Assembly: GCF_023278045.1 (NCBI RefSeq)
Contig: NZ_CP056783.1
Span: 1,521,501-1,585,500 of the forward strand
Direction: 5' to 3'
Source of the DNA: Flavobacterium sp. K5-23
GTDB lineage: Bacteria > Bacteroidota > Bacteroidia > Flavobacteriales > Flavobacteriaceae
Length of the DNA stretch: 64,000 bases
In this document: positions 1 through 8,624 of the stretch, in pieces
How the letters are laid out: every line of letters starts with the position of its first letter
Numbering within the stretch: position 1 is the first letter of the stretch
Translations under genes and position numbers: made by a program
Notes under the pieces: generated by a model
What the model was told of the DNA's origin: nothing
The model's database searches: none
Seen by the model: the letters and a program-made list of their open reading frames with translations, nothing else

Positions 1-1
1 A

Positions 2-73
2 AAATATAAATTGAACTATACATCAGATGATGATGTAAAAAGAATATTGAATTATTATTATTATTCCCTTTAA
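2..73 (+). CDS. possible C-terminal end of an unidentified protein (partial)
   Basis: An open frame enters from the left edge and ends at a TAA at 71-73, encoding about 23 residues that are Lys/Asp-rich and then Tyr-rich (ending LNYYYYSL). It could be the tail of a gene upstream of carA. It does not look like the usual L17 ribosomal protein tail that often precedes carA in relatives. Too short to identify, and it may be chance open frame. Confidence 0.3.
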   Translation, partial: KYKLNYTSDDDVKRILNYYYYSL

Positions 74-318
74 AAAATCAATGAAGGTGCTTTTTTCTTT
101 TTAATTGAGTTCTCTTAGATTTCGTCAGAAGAGCTGCTAGCATAATTTTGACGTTAATGAGAATTTAGTATTTAGAATTTTTTGAATAAAGATGATTTAG
201 ATTTGAATGACTATTTATTATTGTAACAAAATGAAATAAAAACAATAATGAATATAGAATAAAGGCTTTTAGGACTGAAGTAATGTTGGCTTATATTTTA
301 TAAAACACCATCATAAAA
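74..318. other. AT-rich intergenic stretch upstream of carA
   Basis: No convincing gene, RNA or strong hairpin is seen here. It is AT-rich with several short homopolymer runs. The carA promoter lies just beyond its right end. Confidence 0.5.
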
Positions 319-350
319 TTTGCTTCCATTGGATTAATGAATTAAATTTG
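319..350 (+). promoter_or_regulatory. Bacteroidota-type promoter of carA
   Basis: TTTG at 319-322, a 20-bp spacer, then TAAATTTG at 343-350 match the Bacteroidota housekeeping promoter (TTG/TTTG, 19-20 bp, TAnnTTTG). The predicted start of transcription leaves a leader of roughly 12-15 nt before the carA ATG. Confidence 0.6.
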
Positions 351-368
351 CACAATATTTAACTACAG

Positions 369-1469
369 ATGAAATATACAACAAGACAAAGCGCCATTCT
401 TTTATTAAGTGATGGTACGATTTTTCACGGAAAATCAATTGGAATTAGCGGAACTACTTTTGGTGAAGTTTGTTTTAATACGGGGATGACTGGATATCAA
501 GAGATATTTACGGACCCTTCCTATTTTGGACAAATTATGGTAGCGACTAATCCTCATATTGGAAATTATGGGGTAAATGAAAAAGAAGTTGAATCAGATG
601 AAATTAAGATATCTGGTTTAGTTTGTAAAAATTTCAGTTTCAATTATTCGCGTGCAGATGCTTCAGGAAGTTTAGAAGACTATTTTATCAAGCAAAACCT
701 AATATGTATATCTGATGTCGATACACGTGCATTAGTAAGTTATATACGTGATAACGGTGCTATGAATTCAGTTATTTGTACAGATGGTACTTCTATTGAA
801 GAATTAAAAATTGCTTTACAAAAGGTCCCTGATATGAAAGGATTGGAGTTAGCTTCAAAAGTTTCTACAAAAGAACCTTATTTCTACGGAGATGAGAATG
901 CTACTTATAAAATATCAGCTTTGGATTTAGGGATCAAAACTAATATCCTGCGTAATTTTGCTAAAAGAGATTGTTATATTAAAGTTTTCCCTTTTGATGC
1001 TTCTTATAACGATATGGCATCATTCAATCCTAATGGTTATTTCTTGTCAAATGGACCTGGTGACCCAGAGCCTCTTTCAAGTGCTATACAAGTTGCAAAA
1101 GAAATTATTGCAAATGACAAGCCATTATTTGGTATCTGTTTAGGACATCAAGTTATTGGATTGGCTAATGGGATTTCCACTTATAAAATGTTTAATGGAC
1201 ATAGAGGGATCAATCATCCGGTTAAAAACCTGATTTCAGGTAAGGGGGAAATAACTTCTCAGAACCATGGTTTTGCAGTAAATAAAGAAGAATTAGAAAA
1301 CAATCCTGATTTAGAAATCACACACCTTCATTTAAATGATGGGACCGTTGCCGGAATGCGTATGAAGGACAAAAATTGTTTCTCTGTACAGTATCATCCG
1401 GAGGCTAGTCCAGGACCACATGACTCTTCTTATTTATTTGATCAATTTATTGAAAACATAAAAGGTTAA
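369..1469 (+). CDS. carA: carbamoyl-phosphate synthase small subunit
   Basis: Glutaminase subunit of carbamoyl-phosphate synthase: it hydrolyses glutamine and channels ammonia to CarB for arginine and pyrimidine synthesis in the cytoplasm. The N-terminal CPSase_sm_chain domain covers about residues 10-140 (FHGKSIGISG, NTGMTGYQE). A class I GATase domain follows, with the oxyanion motif SNGPGDPEP, nucleophile Cys257 in FGICLGHQ and the His343/Glu345 pair in QYHPEAS. At 366 aa it has the usual family length. The ATG is supported by a promoter directly upstream. No carB is adjacent, so the two subunits are unlinked here. A strong terminator follows, so it is probably monocistronic. Confidence 0.96.
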   Translation: MKYTTRQSAILLLSDGTIFHGKSIGISGTTFGEVCFNTGMTGYQEIFTDPSYFGQIMVATNPHIGNYGVNEKEVESDEIKISGLVCKNFSFNYSRADASGSLEDYFIKQNLICISDVDTRALVSYIRDNGAMNSVICTDGTSIEELKIALQKVPDMKGLELASKVSTKEPYFYGDENATYKISALDLGIKTNILRNFAKRDCYIKVFPFDASYNDMASFNPNGYFLSNGPGDPEPLSSAIQVAKEIIANDKPLFGICLGHQVIGLANGISTYKMFNGHRGINHPVKNLISGKGEITSQNHGFAVNKEELENNPDLEITHLHLNDGTVAGMRMKDKNCFSVQYHPEASPGPHDSSYLFDQFIENIKG

Positions 1470-1504
1470 GATTTTACATATGTAAAACATAGTACTCTAA
1501 TTTT

Positions 1505-1540
1505 AAAAAAGGCTTGCATTTTAATGTGCAAGCCTTTTTT
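1505..1540 (+). terminator. intrinsic terminator after carA
   Basis: A 14-bp perfect stem (1505-1518 with 1527-1540, core GGCTTGCA/TGCAAGCC) with an 8-nt loop, an A-run before it and a T-run after it. The A/T flanks mean it could also work on the reverse strand. Confidence 0.85.
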
Positions 1541-1657
1541 TATGTTTTGTAGTGTTTCTTTTCTGATATAATTGAATCCTTTTGTTCTAAATATATAATT
1601 ATAACGTTTTCGTTAATAAGATTCATTATTTTCATTATATCATTCCAAAAGATAGAA

Positions 1658-1665
1658 TATATTTG
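1658..1665 (+). promoter_or_regulatory. -7 promoter element of eno
   Basis: TATATTTG fits TAnnTTTG and lies 26 nt before the eno ATG. No good TTG/TTTG is seen at the -33 spacing, so only the -7 element is claimed. Confidence 0.45.
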
Positions 1666-1673
1666 TATTTTAA

Positions 1674-2984
<1,311 letters not shown>

Positions 2985-3003
2985 TTTTACTGTAAATATA
3001 TTT

Positions 3004-3036
3004 AAAAGCCATTCATATAACTTGTGAATGGCTTTT
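3004..3036 (+). terminator. intrinsic terminator after eno
   Basis: A 12-bp perfect stem (3004-3015 with 3025-3036, core AAGCCATTCA/TGAATGGCTT) and a 9-nt loop, ending in a T-run, 20 nt after the eno stop. Confidence 0.85.
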
Positions 3037-3096
3037 TGTTTATAAATTTTAACAATTTCATTTTGGAATTCTCTTTTTAATTCATGTTAAATTTCT

Positions 3097-3104
3097 TAGA
3101 TTTG
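3097..3104 (+). promoter_or_regulatory. -7 promoter element of gltA
   Basis: TAGATTTG fits TAnnTTTG and lies 40 nt before the gltA ATG. A T-run at 3074-3078 sits near the -33 position but lacks the G. Confidence 0.45.
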
Positions 3105-3144
3105 GTAAATTATTATTTAATAAGATTTATTTCCAAATTATATT

Positions 3145-4428
3145 ATGTCAAAAACAGCAACAATAGAAATTGATGGTAAGAGATACGAGTTTCCTGTAAT
3201 AGTAGGAAGCGAAAATGAAGTGGCTATCGATATTAACAAATTAAGAGATTTATCGGGTGTAATTACCCTAGATCCAGGTTACAAAAACTCAGGTTCATGT
3301 ACAAGTGATATCACTTTTTTAGATGGTGAACTTGGAATCTTGCGTTATAGAGGATATTCAATAGAAGATTTAGCTGACAAAGCTGACTTTTTAGAAGTTT
3401 CTTATCTTTTAATCTTTGGGGAATTGCCTACTAAAGTTCAGTTAGAGCAATTTGAAAATGATATTAGAAAACATACATTAGTTAACGAAGAGATGAAAAA
3501 CATCATAGATGGTTTTCCTAGAACAGCACATCCTATGGGTGTTTTGGCTGCTTTGACTAGTGCTTTAACTGCATTTAACCCTAAATCAGTAAATGTTGAC
3601 AATGATAAAGAGATGTACCACGCTGTTTGTAAAACGATGGGTAAGTTTCTAGTAATTGCAACTTGGACTTATAGAAAAAATATGGGTTATCCTTTGAATT
3701 ATTATGATAATACAAAAGGGTATGTTGAGAATTTTATGCGTTTAATGTTTGAATTACCTACTGAGCCTTTTATGGCTAATCCAGTGATAACAGATGCATT
3801 AGATAAATTATTCATTCTTCATGCTGATCACGAGCAAAATTGTTCTACTTCAACGGTAAGAATGGTGGGTTCTTCTCACGCAGGTTTATTTGCTTCAATT
3901 TCTGCAGGTGTTTCTGCTCTTTGGGGTCCATTACACGGTGGTGCTAATCAAGCAGTACTTGAGATGTTAGAAGAAATTCATCAAAATGGTGGGGATGCTG
4001 ACAAATATATGGCAAAAGCCAAAGATAAAAATGATCCTTTCCGTTTAATGGGATTTGGTCACAGAGTCTATAAAAACTTCGATCCAAGAGCAAAAATAAT
4101 CAAAAAAGCTGCAGATGAAGTGTTAGCAACTCTAGGGGTTAATGATCCTATTTTAGCTATTGCTAAAAAACTGGAAGAGGCTGCTTTAGTAGATGAGTAT
4201 TTTGTATCTAGAAAATTATATCCAAATGTAGATTTCTATTCTGGAATTATTTATCGTGCTTTAGGTATTCCTACTGATATGTTTACCGTATTGTTTGCGA
4301 TAGGACGTTTACCAGGTTGGATTGCACAATGGAAAGAAATGCGTGAAAACAAAGAGCCTATTGGAAGACCTAGACAAGTTTATACAGGACCAACCTTAAG
4401 GGACTTCGAGTCAATTGATAAAAGATAA
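3145..4428 (+). CDS. gltA: citrate synthase (type II)
   Basis: Condenses acetyl-CoA with oxaloacetate to citrate, the entry step of the TCA cycle. The 427-aa protein has the N-terminal beta-rich extension of hexameric type II bacterial citrate synthases (ATIEIDGKRYEFPVIVG) and the catalytic triad His245 (GSSHAGLFASISAGVSALWG), His306 (MGFGHRVYKNFDPRA) and Asp363 (PNVDFYSG). The ATG fits the family N-terminus. It is a single-gene unit between the eno terminator and its own terminator. Confidence 0.96.
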   Translation: MSKTATIEIDGKRYEFPVIVGSENEVAIDINKLRDLSGVITLDPGYKNSGSCTSDITFLDGELGILRYRGYSIEDLADKADFLEVSYLLIFGELPTKVQLEQFENDIRKHTLVNEEMKNIIDGFPRTAHPMGVLAALTSALTAFNPKSVNVDNDKEMYHAVCKTMGKFLVIATWTYRKNMGYPLNYYDNTKGYVENFMRLMFELPTEPFMANPVITDALDKLFILHADHEQNCSTSTVRMVGSSHAGLFASISAGVSALWGPLHGGANQAVLEMLEEIHQNGGDADKYMAKAKDKNDPFRLMGFGHRVYKNFDPRAKIIKKAADEVLATLGVNDPILAIAKKLEEAALVDEYFVSRKLYPNVDFYSGIIYRALGIPTDMFTVLFAIGRLPGWIAQWKEMRENKEPIGRPRQVYTGPTLRDFESIDKR

Positions 4429-4438
4429 AAATATTTTT

Positions 4439-4469
4439 AAAAGCTTCACTTAAACGTGAAGCTTTTTTT
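4439..4469 (+). terminator. intrinsic terminator after gltA
   Basis: An 11-bp perfect stem (4439-4449 with 4456-4466, core AAGCTTCAC/GTGAAGCTT), a 6-nt loop and a 7-T tail, starting 10 nt after the gltA stop. Confidence 0.87.
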
Positions 4470-4591
4470 ATCTTTGATAAAAAAGGAAATTAAACACACT
4501 AAAATGAAATCCTTTTTTATTAGATTGAAAACCATAGAATTTTATTAATATTGAAATGAATTAGGATAACATTCATTTGCTCCTTATTAAA

Positions 4592-4599
4592 TATCTTTG
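4592..4599 (+). promoter_or_regulatory. possible -7 promoter element of ctlX
   Basis: TATCTTTG fits TAnnTTTG. It would give a leader of about 105 nt before the ctlX ATG that contains the hairpin at 4648-4694. No well-spaced -33 element is seen. Confidence 0.4.
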
Positions 4600-4647
4600 T
4601 GGTTTAATAAATACTCTAAATATAGATTGTGAAATAATAAACTTTGC

Positions 4648-4694
4648 TTCAGGTTTAAAGTTTTGGTTGTTAAAACTGAATCTTTAAACCTGAA
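4648..4694 (+). promoter_or_regulatory. long hairpin in the ctlX 5' leader
   Basis: A 13-bp perfect inverted repeat (TTCAGGTTTAAAG at 4648-4660, CTTTAAACCTGAA at 4682-4694) encloses a second AGTTTT/AAAACT pairing. It ends 18 nt before the start codon and lacks a T-tail, so it is more likely a leader structure, operator or REP-like element than a terminator. Confidence 0.5.
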
Positions 4695-4712
4695 ATTTTA
4701 AACTTAAAAGAT

Positions 4713-5648
4713 ATGAAACAAACAACAAATTCCATACTAATGATTCGCCCGGTTGCGTTTCGTATGAATGAACAGACAGCTGTAAATAATTATTACCAAA
4801 AAGTGCTGGATGAACTTTTGCCAGCGACTGTTAATCTAAAGGCTCAGCAGGAATTTGATGCTTTTGTAGAAAAGCTAAAATCCGTAGGGGTAGATGTGAC
4901 AGTATTTGATGATACATTAAATCCAGATACTCCAGACAGTATTTTTCCTAATAATTGGATTTCATTTCATGAAAATGGTGATGTAGCTTTGTATCCTATG
5001 TTTGCGGATAATCGACGTAGAGAACGTAGAGAAGAGATTCTTGATGTTTTGGAGGAAAAAGGGTTTCAAATTGAAAACATTGTTGATTATACCTCTGCAG
5101 AGGAGGATGGTTTTTTCTTAGAAGGAACAGGTAGTTTACTGCTTGATAGGGCTAATGGAATTGCTTATTGCGCTTTGTCACCTAGAGCTGATGAAGAACT
5201 TTTTATCGAATTCTGCGAAGATTTTGATTACGCGCCTGTTTTGTTTGAATCGTTTCAGACAGTAAATGGAGAACGCAAACTGATTTATCACACTAATGTA
5301 ATGATGTGCTTAGGAGAAACTTTTGCGGTTATTTGTGCTGATAGTATAGATGATAAAAAAGAGCGCAAAATGGTTTTAGATAGCCTTAAAAAAGACAAAA
5401 AAGAAGTTGTTTTGATTACTGAAGATCAAGTCAATAATTTTGCTGGAAATATGCTAGAAGTTCGTGGAGCTAATGATAAAAGATATTTGGTTATGAGTTC
5501 TGCAGCTCACAAATGTTTAACAGATAAGCAAATTTTGCAATTGGAGAAACATGCTGAAATTTTGAGCTCAAGTTTAGATACCATTGAGGCTTGTGGTGGC
5601 GGAAGCGCTAGATGTATGATGGCAGAAATCTTCTTGCCTAAAGTATAA
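4713..5648 (+). CDS. ctlX: amidinotransferase/deiminase-fold hydrolase, CtlX-type (citrulline utilization)
   Basis: Member of the guanidino-group-modifying (arginine deiminase/DDAH/amidinotransferase) superfamily. The best-fitting named subfamily is the citrulline utilization hydrolase CtlX, with dimethylarginine hydrolase as an older label. Visible fold landmarks are the substrate-binding FPNNWISFH near residue 90, FLEGTGSLL near 143, the catalytic-His region IYHTNVMMCLGE near 192, and GGGSARCM near the C-terminus with the presumed nucleophile Cys300. At 311 aa it has the expected length. It stands alone between a hairpin leader and a bidirectional terminator. Family assignment is firm; the exact substrate is inferred. 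Confidence 0.82.
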   Translation: MKQTTNSILMIRPVAFRMNEQTAVNNYYQKVLDELLPATVNLKAQQEFDAFVEKLKSVGVDVTVFDDTLNPDTPDSIFPNNWISFHENGDVALYPMFADNRRRERREEILDVLEEKGFQIENIVDYTSAEEDGFFLEGTGSLLLDRANGIAYCALSPRADEELFIEFCEDFDYAPVLFESFQTVNGERKLIYHTNVMMCLGETFAVICADSIDDKKERKMVLDSLKKDKKEVVLITEDQVNNFAGNMLEVRGANDKRYLVMSSAAHKCLTDKQILQLEKHAEILSSSLDTIEACGGGSARCMMAEIFLPKV

Positions 5649-5688
5649 AGTTAACCGCGTTATCTTAAAATTATTTTTAAGGTAAATA

Positions 5689-5742
5689 CAATAACAAAAA
5701 AGAGAAGCTATCCTAATGGGTAGCTTCTCTTTTTTGTTATTG
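5689..5742. terminator. bidirectional terminator shared by ctlX and marC
   Basis: A near-perfect inverted repeat of over 20 bp per arm (core AGAGAAGCTA/TAGCTTCTCT) with A-rich left and T-rich right flanks lies between convergent genes. The reverse-strand marC stop codon (5737-5739) lies inside its right arm, so one hairpin ends both transcripts. Confidence 0.87.
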
Positions 5743-6366
5743 TAAATTGTTTTTGACTATTGTAATAAACGAACTGATTATATATTGTACTCCAATGGCG
5801 ATTACGATGAATCCTACAATTCTCGAGATGGCCACAATTCCAGATGCGCCAAGTATTTTTGCTAAATAATGGGCGCTCCTTAATACTATAAAAATAGAAA
5901 CAGCAACTGCAAGTATAGCTAAAACGGATATGACGATTTCCGAAATTTCGTGATGTTCGTGATAAAAGGCAATAAGTAAAGACATTGATCCTGGTCCTGC
6001 AAGCATTGGGATGGCTAAAGGTGTCAGTGCTATGTCATTTCGTTTTTGAGCATCGCTTTCTACTTTTTTATTAACTCCTCTTTTCTTGTTGAAATTCCCC
6101 GTTAGCAATGAAAATCCAGAAGTGGCAATAACAATTCCTCCGGCGATACGTAAAGCTTCAATACTGATTCCAAAAAAAGATAAAACATATTCACCTAAAA
6201 AGAAGGAGATAATCAAAATCACAAATACATTGATGGCAGTCCACAATGAGATGCGGGATCGTTCTTTTTTATCATCATCTTGGGTAAGTCCCACGAAAAT
6301 AGGTACAGTGCCAATTGGATTTAATACTGAAAAAAGTGCGGCAAATAAATAAATAAAAAGTTCCAT
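5737..6366 (-). CDS. MarC family integral membrane protein
   Basis: A 209-aa inner-membrane protein with about six predicted hydrophobic helices, starting MELFIYLFAALFSVLNPIGTVPIFVGLT, the MarC-family signature (NPxGxxPxF). Other family landmarks are LRIAGGIVIATSGFSLL and LAGPGSMSLLI. The family was once tied to multiple antibiotic resistance, but its substrate is not established; some members are called NAAT-type transporters. It converges on ctlX and shares its terminator. No upstream -7 element was recognised with confidence. Confidence 0.88.
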   Translation of the reverse strand: MELFIYLFAALFSVLNPIGTVPIFVGLTQDDDKKERSRISLWTAINVFVILIISFFLGEYVLSFFGISIEALRIAGGIVIATSGFSLLTGNFNKKRGVNKKVESDAQKRNDIALTPLAIPMLAGPGSMSLLIAFYHEHHEISEIVISVLAILAVAVSIFIVLRSAHYLAKILGASGIVAISRIVGFIVIAIGVQYIISSFITIVKNNLQ

Positions 6367-6513
6367 GTTTTTTTGCGAAATTAGTTGGTTTAGATATGGA
6401 GAAGGTATTGTTTTAGATTAAGAAAAGGTTAAATTAAAAATGGCGAATGTTTTTTTTAACCTTAGAAAACGAAAGATATTAATTTTAATTGAAAACGGAC
6501 TATAGTATTTTAG

Positions 6514-6521
6514 TACTTTTG
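6514..6521 (+). promoter_or_regulatory. -7 promoter element of the CoA-binding protein gene
   Basis: TACTTTTG fits TAnnTTTG, 21 nt before the ATG. A TTG at 6489-6491 sits 22 bp upstream, slightly longer than the usual spacer. Confidence 0.45.
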
Positions 6522-6542
6522 CATAAAAATAATTATTAAAAC

Positions 6543-6908
6543 ATGAAAAATAAAAAAACTTTGGTTCTTGGCGCATCCAGTAAACCGGACAGATATTCAT
6601 ACAAAGCAATTACTATGCTTGTTGAAAAAGGACATTCTGTTTTAGCCATTGGTCAAAACGCGGGGGAAGTGGCAGAAGTTAAAATTAGAACTAAAGCAAT
6701 TCCTTTGTCAAACATTGATACGATAACTTTATATTTAAATCCAGCGCGTCAACGTGATTATTACAATTATATAGTAGAGACAAAACCCAAGCGTGTGTTA
6801 TTTAATCCAGGAACTGAAAATCCAGAATTATACCAACTGTTGGAATTAAATAATATAAAGTCTGAAGTTGCCTGTACATTGGTTTTGTTGGCTACAAACA
6901 AGTATTAG
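6543..6908 (+). CDS. CoA-binding domain protein (YccU-like)
   Basis: A small 121-aa single-domain protein of the CoA_binding_2 family, a Rossmann-like fold related to the CoA-binding part of succinyl-CoA synthetase. The N-terminal loop KKTLVLGASSKPDRYSYKA is the nucleotide-binding segment; VLFNPGTENPEL is the conserved second motif. The cellular role of these stand-alone proteins is not known. It diverges from marC and is followed by weak hairpins before recR. Confidence 0.85.
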   Translation: MKNKKTLVLGASSKPDRYSYKAITMLVEKGHSVLAIGQNAGEVAEVKIRTKAIPLSNIDTITLYLNPARQRDYYNYIVETKPKRVLFNPGTENPELYQLLELNNIKSEVACTLVLLATNKY

Positions 6909-6927
6909 GTTAATTTCTATATTTTTT

Positions 6928-6953
6928 ATTCAGGAGCTATTCCTGAATTTTAG
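6928..6953 (+). terminator. weak terminator-like hairpin after the CoA-binding gene
   Basis: ATTCAGGA (6928-6935) pairs with TCCTGAAT (6941-6948), followed by a short T-run. Two further hairpins follow at 6959-6977 (CCACGC/GCGTGG) and an imperfect one at 6989-7019. Confidence 0.45.
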
Positions 6954-7113
6954 TTAAACCACGCTGAAATTGCGTGGAATATCTTTCTGAAAAGCACCTT
7001 TACTTAAAAGGGTGTTTTCAATCTAACAAAGTTTTTTCATAATGTATTTTTTATAAATTGTCTGATTGCAAATTGATAAGTTAAAAAACAGTTTAATCAA
7101 TTAAACAATTTGT

Positions 7114-7121
7114 TACATTTG
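7114..7121 (+). promoter_or_regulatory. -7 element directly abutting recR
   Basis: TACATTTG fits TAnnTTTG but ends only 5 nt before the recR ATG, so transcription from it would start at or next to the start codon. No proper -33 element is seen. Confidence 0.4.
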
Positions 7122-7126
7122 TAGTT

Positions 7127-7747
7127 ATGGAATTTTCTTCGAAATTAATTGAAAAAGCAGTAGGCGAAATGTCGCAATTGCCTGGTATAGGTAAGCGAAC
7201 TGCGTTGAGACTTGTATTGCATCTCTTGAAACAGCCAAAAGAGCAAACCGGTTTTTTGACTCAGGCATTAATGAATATGCGGGAAGATATTAAATATTGT
7301 GTCAATTGTCATAATATTTCGGATAGTGCCACTTGTGAAATATGTGCTAATAAAAATAGGAATCATCAATTAGTTTGTGTCGTTGAAGATATTAGAGATG
7401 TTATGGCTATTGAAAACACAGCTCAATTTAGAGGGGTTTATCATGTGCTAGGTGGTAAAATATCACCTATAGACGGTATTGGTCCCAGCCAATTGAATAT
7501 TAATTCACTAGTGGAGAAAGTTAAATTAGGATCAGTATCCGAGGTGATTTTTGCATTAAGCTCCACAATGGAAGGAGATACCACTAATTTCTATATTTAC
7601 AAACAAATTGCGGAAGTAGATATTATGATTTCAACCATTGCTCGTGGAATTGCGGTAGGTGATGAATTAGAATATGCTGACGAAGTTACTTTGGGAAGGA
7701 GTATTTTACAAAGAGTTCCTTTTGAAAAAACATTTAGAAGTAATTAA
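7127..7747 (+). CDS. recR: recombination mediator RecR
   Basis: Acts with RecO in the RecFOR pathway, loading RecA at single-strand gaps. The 206-aa protein has the helix-hairpin-helix [20 protein letters not shown], a four-cysteine zinc motif ([20 protein letters not shown], residues about 57-76), a TOPRIM domain from about residue 83 ([27 protein letters not shown]) and a C-terminal segment ending in FEKTFRSN. The ATG gives the standard flavobacterial N-terminus. It marks the last core gene before the polysaccharide locus. Confidence 0.96.
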   Translation: MEFSSKLIEKAVGEMSQLPGIGKRTALRLVLHLLKQPKEQTGFLTQALMNMREDIKYCVNCHNISDSATCEICANKNRNHQLVCVVEDIRDVMAIENTAQFRGVYHVLGGKISPIDGIGPSQLNINSLVEKVKLGSVSEVIFALSSTMEGDTTNFYIYKQIAEVDIMISTIARGIAVGDELEYADEVTLGRSILQRVPFEKTFRSN

Positions 7748-7792
7748 TTCGTTTTATAAAAAACTAAACTTTTTATATAGTAAATGAAAAGC

Positions 7793-7800
7793 TATATTTG
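7793..7800 (+). promoter_or_regulatory. -7 promoter element of the OPX/Wzc operon
   Basis: TATATTTG fits TAnnTTTG, 17 nt before the ATG of the export lipoprotein gene; no -33 TTG at the right distance. Confidence 0.45.
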
Positions 7801-7817
7801 TTACTTAAAATATTTAA

Positions 7818-8609
7818 ATGAAAAGGAATAGACTCTATTTGTTGTTGTGTATTAACGTATTGTTTACTTCTTGTATTTCAACTCAAGACTTAATTTATTT
7901 ACAGAAAAAAAACGGTCCTGAAATTGAAAATTCTATATCCTTAGTGGCTTCAAAGCCTTACAGATTGCAAACAAACGATGTTTTAAGTATTTCAATTAAG
8001 GCAATTGACCCAAAATTAGTTGCTATTTTTAGCACAACAAATGGTGCGGAGTCTAGTGGTAAGTCTGAGTCAGGATTGTATTTTGATGGTTTTACTGTTG
8101 ATGACCATGGGAATATCAGGATGCCGGTTCTAGGCGAAATTAATGTGATAGGGTATACTCTCGACGAAATTAGAATCAGAATCGAAAAGCAGCTACTTTC
8201 AGAATATTTTAAAAAAGAGGCTAATATTTTTGTGACTGTTAAACTAGCCGGATTTAGATATACCATTAATGGCGAAGTAGGGAGTACGGGTACTAAGACG
8301 TTATTTCAAGAACATGTGAATATAATGGAAGCAATTGCTAATTCAGGGGATATAACTATAACAGGTAACAGGAAATCAGTCTCTATTATTAGGCAGTCAC
8401 CAACTGGGAGCGAAATTCACGATATTGACCTTACTGATATAAACGTGATGAAATCCCCATATTTTTATTTGCAACCAAACGATTATATTTATGTAAAACC
8501 GCTTAAGCAAAAAACTTGGGGGACCGGGAAAACAGGGATAGAATCTTTGGGAACGATAATCACTTTGCTATCTTTGGCAACCACTACTTTTCTACTATTA
8601 AAAAATTAA
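7818..8609 (+). CDS. small OPX-family polysaccharide export lipoprotein (Wza-like)
   Basis: Outer-membrane polysaccharide export (OPX) protein. A signal peptide ends in a lipobox (VLFTSC, lipidated Cys near residue 19). A Poly_export domain follows (YRLQTNDVLSISI; TVDDHGNIRMPVLGEINVIGYTLDEI) and then one SLBB-like domain (RYTINGEVGSTGTKTLFQEHVNIMEAIANSGD). A hydrophobic C-terminal helix (residues about 240-260) resembles the outer-membrane anchor of Wza-type proteins. At 263 aa it is a minimal OPX. It lies 15 nt before the Wzc-like kinase gene, the classic Wza–Wzc pairing. A second, much larger OPX protein is encoded at 18938-21364. Confidence 0.88.
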   Translation: MKRNRLYLLLCINVLFTSCISTQDLIYLQKKNGPEIENSISLVASKPYRLQTNDVLSISIKAIDPKLVAIFSTTNGAESSGKSESGLYFDGFTVDDHGNIRMPVLGEINVIGYTLDEIRIRIEKQLLSEYFKKEANIFVTVKLAGFRYTINGEVGSTGTKTLFQEHVNIMEAIANSGDITITGNRKSVSIIRQSPTGSEIHDIDLTDINVMKSPYFYLQPNDYIYVKPLKQKTWGTGKTGIESLGTIITLLSLATTTFLLLKN

Positions 8610-8624
8610 CACACCTTTCAAAGA

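Noticed and set aside
1-368. Riboswitch or pyrimidine/arginine leader upstream of carA
   Set aside because: The promoter lies only about 20 nt from the start codon, leaving no room for a leader structure.
6086-6352. Forward-strand frame opposite marC
   Set aside because: It is the antisense of a clear MarC family gene and has no family features.
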